DNA from: CAG-170 sp022779365
Lineage (GTDB): Bacteria; Bacillota; Clostridia; Oscillospirales; Oscillospiraceae
Length of the DNA: 7,940 bases
NCBI GenBank assembly: GCA_022779365.1
Contig: JALFSI010000041.1
Coordinates: forward strand, 1-7,940
Reading direction: 5' to 3'
A program made the translations under genes and the position numbers. Under the pieces are notes generated by a model that saw nothing but the letters and a program-made list of their open reading frames with translations, searched no databases and had not been told where the DNA came from. Positions within the stretch are counted from its first letter, which is position 1, and each line of letters starts with the position of its first letter. Positions 1-6,568 of the stretch are shown in pieces.

Positions 1-4
1 TGTT

Positions 5-25
5 AAAAAGCTTGAAGAGCTTTTT
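5..25. terminator. Bidirectional terminator-like hairpin
   Basis: Perfect 8-bp arms AAAAAGCT (5-12) and AGCTTTTT (18-25) surround the loop TGAAG. The A-tract and T-tract give a U-run on either transcript. It could end a plus-strand gene lying before the window, or the minus-strand transporter operon that stops at 140. The stem is short and AT-rich, so strength is uncertain. Confidence 0.5.
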
Positions 26-28
26 ATA

Positions 29-135
29 GCGCCAACGGCGCGTCAGATTCTGCATGAGACGGCGCAGCGTGCATTCGCACGATGCGAGTGTGCGTAGCAC
101 ACGGGATTCTTGATTCAATATTTTAATCAAGAATC
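29..135. repeat. Cluster of four small intergenic hairpins
   Basis: Four consecutive perfect inverted repeats fill the non-coding stretch downstream of the transporter operon: GCGCC-AAC-GGCGC (29-41), CGTGC-ATTC-GCACG (68-81), GTGTGC-GTA-GCACAC (88-102), and GATTCTTGATT / AATCAAGAATC (105-115 and 125-135, 9-base loop). None is followed by a clear U-run in either direction, so they are not classic terminators. They could stabilise the 3' end of the transporter mRNA or be copies of intergenic palindromic repeats. I see no gene in 1-139. Confidence 0.5.
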
Positions 136-139
136 AGTA

Positions 140-589
140 TTATGACTGCCTTTTTGCGTGCTCGGATTTTTGCCATTCGATCCACGCCGCGCCGGTGAGG
201 ACGAGGCAGACGCCGACGACGCGCTTCCAGCTGAACATCTCATAGAACAGATAGTCCAGCACGAGCGACATCCCGAGGTTGCCCGCCAGCGTGAGGATGG
301 TGGAGATGAACACGTTCGTGCGGGGCGTGCCGGTGATGATGAGCACCATCGCGAGCAGACCCGCCACGCCGCCGAGGTACACCCACAGCGGCACGCTCGC
401 CATGTGCGCCGGTGAAAGCTCCGCGCCCTTGCCGGTGATGAACACGAGCGCGATGGCGAGGACCGTCGCCTCCAGATAATTGATGAGCGCGCCGTTCGCC
501 GTGCCGAACACCTGTCCCGCCTTGACGTTGACCATGCGGTTGACGCAGTTCGCCGCGCCGATGATGAGTGCCACGACCAGATAGATCAT
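140..589 (-). CDS. DMT-superfamily transporter subunit, DUF606/YdcZ type (second of a pair)
   Basis: A 149-residue integral membrane protein with about four or five hydrophobic helices and almost no soluble domain. It has the DUF606 (YdcZ-like) pattern: an N-terminal helix with GAANCVNR, a GTANGALINYLEA segment, PLWVYLGGVAGLLAMV in the middle, and a final helix with VVGVCLVLTGAA. The family belongs to the drug/metabolite transporter superfamily, and substrates are mostly unknown. The ATG at 589 is chosen because GGAGG sits 6 bases upstream and because it overlaps the upstream gene's stop as ATGA. Reading further upstream gives a non-membrane, Arg/Gly-rich sequence that is only the shadow of that gene. 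The overlap suggests translational coupling and a heteromeric partner for the preceding protein. Family call is firm; substrate is unknown. Confidence 0.87.
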   Translation of the reverse strand: MIYLVVALIIGAANCVNRMVNVKAGQVFGTANGALINYLEATVLAIALVFITGKGAELSPAHMASVPLWVYLGGVAGLLAMVLIITGTPRTNVFISTILTLAGNLGMSLVLDYLFYEMFSWKRVVGVCLVLTGAAWIEWQKSEHAKRQS

Positions 590-1029
590 ACCGCCGCCTC
601 CTTTGCCGCGAGCATGACCAAAATCACGCCCGCCGCCACGAGGAGATAGCCCGGGAGCTGCCGCGCGTAAAAGCGCACCTTCGGCATCCCAAAGAGCCCC
701 AGACTGTCGATCAGCCGCGCCGCGACCAGCTCTCCGGCAGTGGACAGCGCCGTCATCGCCGCCGCGCCCACGCGCAGCGTACACCAGCTGCTGCTCGCCA
801 CGATGCTGATGCCCATGAGCCCAACGAGGTACACATACCACGGCGCGCCCGCGAGGCGAATTTTTTCGCGGCGGATGACGAGCAGGTACACGAGCAGCAG
901 CACCAGCGCGATGCCGTGTACAAAGAGCGTGATGCCGAACAGACTGTAATATTTTCCGAGCTGCCCGTTGAGCGAGATCATCACGCCCTGCAAAAGTCCC
1001 GCAATAAGCAGTCCTGCATAAAAGATCAT
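586..1029 (-). CDS. DMT-superfamily transporter subunit, DUF606/YdcZ type (first of a pair)
   Basis: A 147-residue membrane protein of about four or five helices, the usual size for DUF606 proteins. Typical signatures are an N-terminal helix with QGVMISLNGQLGK, a WYVYLVGLMGISIV segment, and the C-terminal block LIDSLGLFG followed by a closing helix with GYLLVAAGVILVML. The ATG at 1029 is preferred because AGAGGGA lies just upstream. An in-frame GTG at 1062 lies upstream of the predicted -10 box, so it cannot be on that transcript. The stop overlaps the start of the next DUF606 gene by 4 bases, and the two half-size proteins plausibly assemble into one transporter (inference from pairing). Nothing nearby names the substrate. 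Confidence 0.87.
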   Translation of the reverse strand: MIFYAGLLIAGLLQGVMISLNGQLGKYYSLFGITLFVHGIALVLLLVYLLVIRREKIRLAGAPWYVYLVGLMGISIVASSSWCTLRVGAAAMTALSTAGELVAARLIDSLGLFGMPKVRFYARQLPGYLLVAAGVILVMLAAKEAAV

Positions 1030-1053
1030 GTCAAATCCCTCTTTTCGGCGAAT

Positions 1054-1082
1054 ATCATACACGATTTGTGCCGAAACTGCAA
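1054..1082 (-). promoter_or_regulatory. Predicted sigma-A promoter of the DUF606 transporter pair
   Basis: On the minus strand TTGCAG (1082-1077) and TATGAT (1059-1054) are separated by exactly 17 bases. The -10 box matches the consensus at 5 of 6 positions; the -35 is weaker, keeping TTG. Transcription would start near 1047, leaving a short leader with the ribosome site before the ATG at 1029. Confidence 0.55.
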
Positions 1083-1094
1083 CCGTTTTTGCAC

Positions 1095-1109
1095 TCTACT
1101 GTCAGTAGA
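1095..1109. promoter_or_regulatory. Perfect 7-bp palindrome upstream of the transporter promoter
   Basis: TCTACTG (1095-1101) and CAGTAGA (1103-1109) are perfect inverted arms around a single T. The site lies about 12 bases upstream of the predicted transporter -35 box, a reasonable place for a dimeric regulator. No regulator gene is adjacent, so operator function is a guess. Confidence 0.3.
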
Positions 1110-1185
1110 ATCCCATTTCTACCCACGGGAGAGCGGTGCGTTCCGACTTGGAGAGTTCGTTTTGCAAGGTTTCGGGTGTCTTTTT

Positions 1186-1204
1186 GCCTGCCGCAGGCTA
1201 TACT
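1186..1204 (+). promoter_or_regulatory. Possible -10 region of the SGNH hydrolase gene, preceded by a small hairpin
   Basis: TATACT at 1199-1204 matches the -10 consensus at 5 of 6 positions and lies 33 bases before the ATG at 1237. No good -35 box exists at 16-18 bases. The palindrome GCCTG-CCG-CAGGC (1186-1198) abuts the -10, in what would be promoter spacer. Either the promoter is activator-dependent or the match is fortuitous. Confidence 0.3.
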
Positions 1205-1236
1205 GAAACCAGAACACAGCAGGGGAGGACCTTTTT

Positions 1237-1899
1237 ATGCGTCAGCTTTTGATCATCGGAGATTCCATCATGAAGGGCGTGATGAATGACGACGGGAAGT
1301 ACCGTCTGTGCCACGATCACGATTTTTCTTCTCTGACGGCGAATGAGATCCAGGTCGATAACGCCTCCAAGATGGGTGCGACCATCGAGAGCATCCAGCC
1401 GGTGCTGAAAAAAAAGCTGGCGGGGCTTGACGAGCAGAGCACGGTGCTCTTTTCGCTCGGCGGCAACGACTGCGACTACGACTGGAGCAAAATTTCCGAA
1501 GACCCGGATGGCACGTTCGAGCCGCACACGCCGAACGACCGCTTCCTCTCGCTCTACCGCGACGCCATCCGCGCCGCGCAGGATACGGGCGCGAAGGTCG
1601 CCGTGGCGTCGATTTTGCCGCTCGATTCCGAGCGCTACTTCGACTTCATCACGAAGGGGCGCGACCGGGAGAATATCCTGCACTGGCTGGGCGATGTGAA
1701 CCACCTGTACCGTTGGCAGGAGTATTATAACTCGCTTGTGTGCACGCTTGCGCGGGTGTTCGGCTGCCGTCTGGTCGATCTGCGGTCGCGCTTTTTGTGC
1801 CGGTCGGATTTCCCGTCGCTTTTGAGCTGCGACGGCATCCACCCCTCGCAGCAGGGTCACGACCTGATCCACACGAGCGTCGCCGCCGCGCTGGGATAA
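1237..1899 (+). CDS. SGNH/GDSL-family hydrolase (esterase/deacetylase type)
   Basis: A 220-residue protein containing all SGNH-hydrolase blocks. Block I is GDS with Ser10 as nucleophile, Gly47 (in NASKMGAT) and Asn77 (in SLGGNDCDYDW) form the oxyanion hole, and Asp199/His202 (in CDGIHPSQQGH) complete the catalytic set. No signal peptide or membrane segment is visible, so it should be cytoplasmic. Length fits the single-domain Clostridia members. The family cleaves O-acyl esters of sugars, lipids or thioesters, and the specific substrate cannot be read from sequence. The start is supported by GGGGAGGA (1222-1229) seven bases upstream. The gene is monocistronic: divergent from the transporter genes, with a strong terminator immediately after. 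Family call is firm; physiological role unknown. Confidence 0.92.
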   Translation: MRQLLIIGDSIMKGVMNDDGKYRLCHDHDFSSLTANEIQVDNASKMGATIESIQPVLKKKLAGLDEQSTVLFSLGGNDCDYDWSKISEDPDGTFEPHTPNDRFLSLYRDAIRAAQDTGAKVAVASILPLDSERYFDFITKGRDRENILHWLGDVNHLYRWQEYYNSLVCTLARVFGCRLVDLRSRFLCRSDFPSLLSCDGIHPSQQGHDLIHTSVAAALG

Positions 1900-1915
1900 A
1901 CAGAAGCTATGGGAT

Positions 1916-1950
1916 CGGGGTCTGAACGACTGTTCAGACCCCGGTTTTTT
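1916..1950 (+). terminator. Rho-independent terminator of the SGNH hydrolase gene
   Basis: A perfect 12-bp stem, CGGGGTCTGAAC (1916-1927) with GTTCAGACCCCG (1932-1943), has the tetraloop GACT and is followed by a run of six T (1945-1950). It begins 16 bases after the hydrolase stop codon. This is a textbook intrinsic terminator. Confidence 0.95.
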
Positions 1951-2232
1951 ATTCTTGAGCTGTGGCGCAGCGAAACGTGGCAGTGGCTCAGAACGTACAG
2001 CCTCTGATCCCTTCCGTCACGGCTGCGCCGCGCCACCGTCTCGCTGCGGCTCGGTCACGGCGTGGGTCTGACAGCCCACCGGGCTGTCATTCAACACCAC
2101 GCCGCCGCTTCGCTACCTTGGTCACCAAGGGGAGGCTTTGGTGCGGTCAAAACGCGTTACAGCTCAGAAACAACAACCCTTCTCCTCATCAGTCGCCTGC
2201 GGCGACAGCTTCCCCACATGGGGAAGCCTTGA
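1951..2232. repeat. Non-coding, palindrome-rich intergenic repeat-like block
   Basis: This 282-bp stretch lies between the convergent hydrolase and lipoprotein genes and encodes nothing convincing. It contains perfect inverted repeats GACAGCCC-ACC-GGGCTGTC (2070-2088), CCTTGG-TCA-CCAAGG (2116-2130), GTCGCC-TGC-GGCGAC (2192-2206) and GCTTCCCC-ACAT-GGGGAAGC (2208-2227), plus repeated TCACGGC words near 2018 and 2055. The style (CATCAGTCGCCTGCGGCGAC followed by CTTCCCC) matches dispersed intergenic repeats I associate with Oscillospiraceae genomes, but copy number cannot be checked here. The last hairpin abuts the lipoprotein stop codon and might act in minus-strand 3'-end formation, though it lacks a U-run. 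Confidence 0.5.
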
Positions 2233-3264
2233 CTACGGCAAGCATTTTTTATGCGGGCGGTAGCCGGCGGCAAGGGCGGCTTCGTAGGTGTCGAACGTGA
2301 TCTGGTTTTGCTCCTGGGGGAGGCTGGCGCAGGTGTCGCTGTGGAACACGCCGGAATTGACGTTGCCGATGTACGACGCAGGGGCGTTTTTGAGCGTGGG
2401 GTTGATCTGCTCCGCCGTGGCGGTGCGCTCAGTGGTGAACGTGACGGTCTTGCCGTCGGACGATGCCGTGACCGTGCCTTGCAGATCGGTGCGGCAGAGC
2501 TGCACGTCCGCGTCGCGCAGGCGCGAGAGCGCCTGCTGCGTCGGATGCCCATAGGAATTATCCACGCCCACGGAGATGACGCCATACTGCGGCGCGACCG
2601 CACGCAGGAACACATATCCGCTCGCACCACGGCTGCCGTGGTGCGCGACCTTCAGCACCGTGGCGGACAGCTCCGCGCCGCTCTCGACCAGCTCGTCCTC
2701 CGCCTCCAGCCCAATATCACCCGTGAAGAGGAACGACGTCTCGCCGTAGTCGATGCGCAGGACGATGGAGTTTTCGTTGTTGTCCTCATAATCGCGCAGC
2801 GGTCCGAGCACCGTCACCGATGCGCCGCCAAGTTCCCAGCGCTCGCCCGGCTGCGGCTGCTCGATGGCGCGGTCCTGCGCGGCGGCGTATTTGACAAAGT
2901 CGGAAAACGCCTTGGTGTCATACTGCGTCACAGAGCACAGCACGCGCCCCGCCGGGTATTTTGCCAGCACGCCGGCAAGCCCGCCGCAGTGATCCTCATC
3001 GCAGTGCGTGGCGACGACGGTTTGCAGCGCCGTCACGCCGCGCTGCGCCAGCGCTGAGACGACATACTGCGCGTCGGCGACGTTGCCGCCGTCGATGAGC
3101 ATCGCCTCGCCGCCGCAGACGACGAGCGCGCTGTCCGCCTGCCCGACGTCGAGAAAATACACCGTCAGTCCGTCCTCCGGCTGCGCGGGCGTATCCAGTC
3201 CGCAGGCACACAGCGCAAGCAGCAGCAAAAGCGCAAGAAGCAGCGCCGATAGCCTCTTCTTCAT
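2233..3264 (-). CDS. ComEC-like metallo-beta-lactamase-fold lipoprotein with C-terminal Ada-like metal-binding domain
   Basis: A 343-residue exported protein. Residues 1-21 form a lipoprotein signal (KKR, a long Leu/Ala core, LCAC with Cys21 as the likely lipidated residue). Residues 33-280 are a metallo-beta-lactamase fold of the ComEC/Rec2 C-terminal type: FLDVGQADS, LIDGG, the metal motif THCDEDHCGG (His87, Asp89, Asp91, His92), LFTGD (Asp183), AHHGS (His208, His209) and SYGHP (His240). Residues 298-341 resemble the Ada-type zinc module (YIGNVNSGVFH...C...GYRPHKKC). Such proteins are probably surface hydrolases, perhaps nucleases or phosphodiesterases; the substrate is inferred from ComEC similarity only. 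The start overlaps the mutY stop as ATGA and has GAGGAG eight bases upstream, so it is coupled to mutY. Confidence 0.88.
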   Translation of the reverse strand: MKKRLSALLLALLLLLALCACGLDTPAQPEDGLTVYFLDVGQADSALVVCGGEAMLIDGGNVADAQYVVSALAQRGVTALQTVVATHCDEDHCGGLAGVLAKYPAGRVLCSVTQYDTKAFSDFVKYAAAQDRAIEQPQPGERWELGGASVTVLGPLRDYEDNNENSIVLRIDYGETSFLFTGDIGLEAEDELVESGAELSATVLKVAHHGSRGASGYVFLRAVAPQYGVISVGVDNSYGHPTQQALSRLRDADVQLCRTDLQGTVTASSDGKTVTFTTERTATAEQINPTLKNAPASYIGNVNSGVFHSDTCASLPQEQNQITFDTYEAALAAGYRPHKKCLP

Positions 3265-4304
3265 TCCTCCCGCTCCTCTTCCCAGAACATTTTGAATGCC
3301 GTCGGCAGCGCAATATCCTGCGCAAAGCGCGCTGCGTCCGCCCAGACGAAGCCATCCGCCTGCGCCGCACAATCGATGTAATAGCAGCGCATCTGCCAGC
3401 GGACGTGCGTAAAAATATGTGCCCGCTCCAGCGATTTTTGCAGCCCGCACGGCTGCACACCCCAGTGCGCCGCCTGCTCGACCGCAGCCTGCGCCGAAAG
3501 CAGCCCCGGCACGTTCGGCAGCTCCCAGAGCCCCGCGAGAAGCCCCGTTTTTCCGCGCTTTTTCACGGCGCACGCGCCGTCACAGCGCAGGACGAACACC
3601 GTCTTTTCCTCCACACGGCGCTCCTTTTTTGCCGCGCGGACGGGAAGCTGCGCCGCTGTGCCATCTGCAAAGCCCCGGCAGAGCGATGCCAGCGGGCAGT
3701 GCTCGCAGCGCGGGGCGCTGTTCGGTCCGCACAGCGTCGCGCCCAGCTCCATGAGCGCCTGCGTAAACTCGCCGCAGCGCCCGGCGGGGTAAATGTCCGC
3801 CAGCGCGTCGCGGTATCCCCGCCGCAGCTTTACATCGTCCGTCGGGCGGTGATCGTTCAGCAAACGCGAAACGACACGCAGGACGTTGCCGTCCACGGCG
3901 GGCGTGGGCTTTTCAAAGCAGATCGACGCGACCGCCCCGGCGGTATAGTCCCCCACGCCCGGAAGGGCACGGATGTCGTCAAAATTCTGTGGAAATTCGC
4001 CGCCGTACTCGTCCATCACCACGCGCGCCGCCTTTTGCAGATTCCGCACGCGCGTATAATAGCCCAGCCCCTCCCAGAGCTTGGTCAGCCGGTCCTCCGG
4101 GCAGGCGGCGAGCGCCGCGATGTCGGGCAGCTCGGCGAGAAAGCGCGTGTAATAGCCCCGCACCGCCTCCACGCGCGTCTGCTGGAGCATGATCTCCGAC
4201 AGCCAGACGTGATACGGCAAGCGGTCGGCGCGCCACGGCAGGTCGCGGCAGTTCTGCGCATACCACGGCAGCAAAAGCGCCGGGATGCGTTCATCCAGCG
4301 TCAT
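3261..4304 (-). CDS. mutY: A/G-specific adenine DNA glycosylase MutY
   Basis: Removes adenine mispaired with 8-oxoguanine, starting base-excision repair of oxidative G:C-to-T:A lesions in the cytoplasm. In this 347-residue protein Glu37 (WLSEIMLQQTRV) is the catalytic acid, the helix-hairpin-helix LPGVGDYTAGAV is at 114-125, and the catalytic Asp138 lies in PAVDGNVLRV. The [4Fe-4S] ligands are Cys192, Cys200, Cys203 and Cys209 (C-X7-C-X2-C-X5-C). A NUDIX-like MutY C-terminal domain spans about 233-345, with HIFTHVRW at 296-303 matching the 8-oxoG-sensing FSH loop (Phe298, Thr299, His300). Length is normal. Two adjacent ATGs (4307 and 4304) are possible; 4304 lies 7 bases from GGAGG and is preferred slightly. 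The gene has its own strong promoter and is followed by the coupled lipoprotein gene. Confidence 0.96.
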   Translation of the reverse strand: MTLDERIPALLLPWYAQNCRDLPWRADRLPYHVWLSEIMLQQTRVEAVRGYYTRFLAELPDIAALAACPEDRLTKLWEGLGYYTRVRNLQKAARVVMDEYGGEFPQNFDDIRALPGVGDYTAGAVASICFEKPTPAVDGNVLRVVSRLLNDHRPTDDVKLRRGYRDALADIYPAGRCGEFTQALMELGATLCGPNSAPRCEHCPLASLCRGFADGTAAQLPVRAAKKERRVEEKTVFVLRCDGACAVKKRGKTGLLAGLWELPNVPGLLSAQAAVEQAAHWGVQPCGLQKSLERAHIFTHVRWQMRCYYIDCAAQADGFVWADAARFAQDIALPTAFKMFWEEEREE

Positions 4305-4335
4305 CATGCTCCCTCCCCTCTTACTGTTACTAGAT

Positions 4336-4364
4336 ATTGTACGTTCTTCACAGTGCAATGTCAA
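4336..4364 (-). promoter_or_regulatory. Near-consensus sigma-A promoter for mutY and the lipoprotein gene
   Basis: On the minus strand TTGACA (4364-4359) is a perfect -35 box and TACAAT (4341-4336) matches the -10 at 5 of 6 positions, with an ideal 17-base spacer. The -35 overlaps the dinB stop codon (4363-4361). Predicted initiation near 4329 gives a leader of about 25 bases carrying the mutY ribosome site. It would allow mutY expression independent of the upstream SOS-type promoter. Confidence 0.8.
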
Positions 4365-5653
4365 TTTTCACTCTTTTTGCGGTTCTCCGCGCCGGGATCT
4401 GGGACTGGCTTGGTCACGCCCGTTCTGCGGTGCTTTGACAGCCCGCCCGCCATGCTGCGCTGCGGATCGTCCACGAACGCGGCGCGGATGATCGCGCCCT
4501 CGCCGAATTTTTCGCGGATGCGATCGACGGTGCTGTCCAGCTTTTCGAGCTTGTCGTACTGGGCGTCAAAGAGGCTGTACTGCCGATAGCCGCCGCTTTG
4601 CAGCCGCGTGACCTGCACGCCGAGCTGACGCAGCGGCGTTTTGCCGTCCCACAGGCTGTCAAAGATCTCGCACGCGGCGCGGTACAGCTCCTGCGTCACG
4701 TTCGTCGCCGTGCCGAGCTGACGCTGGCGCGAGGAGTCGCTGAACTCACACGTCCGAAGCTGCACCGTCACGCACGAGCCCGCCTGAAAGTCGCGCCGCA
4801 GGCGCATCCCGACGGTCTCACACAGCGACAGCAGCACCTGCTGCGCCGCGCGGCGGTCAGTCACGTCGCAGGGCGTGGTGAACGAGTTGCCGTAGCCCTT
4901 GTTCGCCTCCGCCTGCGCGCGCACCTGCATCATCCCGCGCCCGTTGGCGTACTGCCAGAGCATCTCGCCCTGCTTGCCGAGCTTGCGGCGCAGGAACACC
5001 GGGTCGGTCTGCGCGAGCTGCCCGATCGTTGTAAGCCCCATGCCGCGCAGCTTGCGCTCGGTCGCGCGCCCGACCATAAACAGCTCGTCCACCGGCAGCC
5101 CCCAGAGCTTCTGCGGGATCTCATCCGGGAAGAGCGTGTGTACTTTATCCGGCTTTTCAAAATCGCCCGCCATTTTCGCAAGCAGCTTGTTGCACGAAAT
5201 GCCGATGTTCACCGTAAAGCCCAGCTCGCGCCGGATGCGGTCCTTTAACTGCTCCGCCGCCAGCACCGGCGGACCGAACAGCCCCGCCGTGCCGGTCATA
5301 TCCATCCACGCCTCGTCGATGGAAAACTGCTCCACCAGCGGCGAATACTCCCGCAGCAGCGCCATCAGGCTGCGCGACGCGCTGACATACAGCTCATAAT
5401 CCGGCTCGGCGATCACAAGCTCCGGGCATCTTTCCAGCGCCATACCCAGCGGCTCGCCGGTGCGCACACCGTATTTTTTCGCCGGGATACTCTTTGCCAG
5501 AATGATGCTGTGCCGCGAGGACTTGTCCCCCGCGATGACCGCCGGCACGTCGCGCAGATCCAGCGTCTGCCCCAGATGCCGCACGCGATACGCCGCCGTC
5601 CACGACAAAAACGCGCTGTTGACGTCGATATGAAAAATGACCCTGTTCTCCAT
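4361..5653 (-). CDS. dinB: DNA polymerase IV (Y-family translesion polymerase)
   Basis: A 430-residue error-prone polymerase that bypasses damaged template bases. The palm carboxylates are Asp10 (FHIDVNSAFLSW) and Asp113/Glu114 (QFSIDEAWMD). Asn12 replaces the second Asp of E. coli DMD, as in many Firmicutes homologues, and Phe15 aligns with the steric gate. NIGISCNKLLAKMA (149-162) is the conserved fingers/palm block, the thumb helix-hairpin-helix is near 186-214 (LPVDELFMVGRATERKL), and the little finger covers about 253-360. QYSLF (358-362) is a classic beta-clamp-binding motif, here followed by some 70 further residues. The ATG overlaps the stop of the upstream 89-aa gene (TGATG) with GGGAG eight bases upstream, so the two are coupled. 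Regulation by DNA damage is likely from the LexA-like box at 5954-5969. Confidence 0.95.
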   Translation of the reverse strand: MENRVIFHIDVNSAFLSWTAAYRVRHLGQTLDLRDVPAVIAGDKSSRHSIILAKSIPAKKYGVRTGEPLGMALERCPELVIAEPDYELYVSASRSLMALLREYSPLVEQFSIDEAWMDMTGTAGLFGPPVLAAEQLKDRIRRELGFTVNIGISCNKLLAKMAGDFEKPDKVHTLFPDEIPQKLWGLPVDELFMVGRATERKLRGMGLTTIGQLAQTDPVFLRRKLGKQGEMLWQYANGRGMMQVRAQAEANKGYGNSFTTPCDVTDRRAAQQVLLSLCETVGMRLRRDFQAGSCVTVQLRTCEFSDSSRQRQLGTATNVTQELYRAACEIFDSLWDGKTPLRQLGVQVTRLQSGGYRQYSLFDAQYDKLEKLDSTVDRIREKFGEGAIIRAAFVDDPQRSMAGGLSKHRRTGVTKPVPDPGAENRKKSEN

Positions 5654-5922
5654 CAGTAGATCTCCCGCAGCAGTGCCCAGCGGTGCGTGTGGACGGTGTA
5701 TTTCAGCTCGTACAGCTTCTCCCGCCCGTCGAGCACCGCGCGGCAGAGAAAGAAAAACGCCTCAATGCCCACATAGCCGCTCTCGCGGCAGTCGAGCACC
5801 TCGCGCACCTGCACCGTATGCAGCGCGTGCGCCGCGTCCTCAAATCGGAAGCGCAGCGGCTGCATCGCGCCGTTCGCGTCGCAGCACGCGATCACCTGCA
5901 CCGGCAAATTGACGGCAGCCAT
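5653..5922 (-). CDS. Conserved-looking 89-aa protein of unknown function, coupled to dinB
   Basis: I do not recognise a named family. The 89-residue protein looks globular and beta-rich, with no signal peptide or membrane helix. It starts LPVQVIACCDANGAMQPLRF, has a central charged stretch (RESGYVGIEAFFFLCR), and ends with LYELKYTVHTHRWALLREIY. That ending, aromatic/basic with KYxVxTxxWxL, resembles small proteins I associate with dinB loci in Clostridia, but I cannot verify it. It is the first gene of the cluster, preceded by AAGGGGG eight bases upstream of its ATG, and its TGA overlaps the dinB ATG by one base (TGATG). Such tight coupling, plus the shared SOS-type promoter, suggests an accessory role in translesion synthesis or its control. 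This function is inference. Confidence 0.8.
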   Translation of the reverse strand: MAAVNLPVQVIACCDANGAMQPLRFRFEDAAHALHTVQVREVLDCRESGYVGIEAFFFLCRAVLDGREKLYELKYTVHTHRWALLREIY

Positions 5923-5953
5923 CCAGCCCGCCCCCTTTCCGAACGTTCTTTCC

Positions 5954-5969
5954 TAGAATGTTTGTTCTA
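5954..5969. promoter_or_regulatory. LexA-like SOS box over the dinB-cluster start site
   Basis: TAGAATGTTTGTTCTA has perfect 5-bp outer arms. Read on the minus strand its core is GAACAAACATTC. This matches the Gram-positive LexA pattern GAAC-N4-GTTC except for one G-to-A change. It abuts the -10 box and covers the predicted start near 5962, an ideal position for repression. An extra GAACGTTC palindrome lies just downstream at 5941-5948, with no spacer, so it is not itself a standard box. Confidence 0.7.
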
Positions 5970-5997
5970 TTATAACCGATACCTGCGCGTTTTGCAA
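5969..5997 (-). promoter_or_regulatory. Sigma-A promoter of the 89-aa gene/dinB cluster
   Basis: Minus strand TTGCAA (5997-5992) and a perfect TATAAT (5974-5969) are separated by 17 bases. The predicted start falls inside the LexA-like palindrome, about 40 bases before the ATG at 5922. The -35 box matches the consensus at 4 of 6 positions. Confidence 0.78.
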
Positions 5998-6036
5998 CCC
6001 ATTTCATTTATTTACCACATACACTCTTGACAACCG

Positions 6037-6045
6037 TGCTATAAT
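6037..6045 (+). promoter_or_regulatory. Extended -10 promoter of smpB
   Basis: TGCTATAAT is a perfect extended -10 element (TGn plus TATAAT), about 35 bases before the smpB ATG. The -35 region at the normal distance (about 6017-6022) is poor, which is tolerated by extended -10 promoters. The TTGACA at 6027-6032 is too close to serve this -10. The promoter is divergent from the dinB-cluster promoter in the same 157-bp spacer. Confidence 0.7.
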
Positions 6046-6079
6046 AAAATCCCAAGGTGTATCGGAGGGAGGTGGGCGT

Positions 6080-6538
<459 letters not shown>

Positions 6539-6568
6539 AGAAGCACACACGATAAAGGAGCACACACA

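Noticed and set aside
568..1206. Plus-strand frame of 212 residues opposite the first DUF606 gene
   Set aside because: Arg/His-rich non-membrane sequence spanning the operon's own promoter; a shadow of the transporter gene.
1198..1872. Minus-strand frame of 224 residues opposite the SGNH hydrolase
   Set aside because: The plus strand has all four SGNH catalytic blocks, a ribosome site and a terminator; the reverse frame has none.
2251..3057. Plus-strand frame of 268 residues opposite the MBL lipoprotein gene
   Set aside because: Shadow of a gene with clear catalytic motifs and a lipoprotein signal on the minus strand.
3405..4589. Long plus-strand frame of 394 residues opposite mutY and dinB
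   Set aside because: Arg/His/Pro-rich shadow of the well-supported mutY gene; no ribosome site and no domain.
5941..5948. GAACGTTC as a second full LexA box
   Set aside because: The half-sites are adjacent, without the four-base spacer of Gram-positive LexA boxes.
6027..6045. TTGACA plus TATAAT as the smpB promoter pair
   Set aside because: The spacing is only 7 bases. The extended -10 element explains the promoter without this -35 match.
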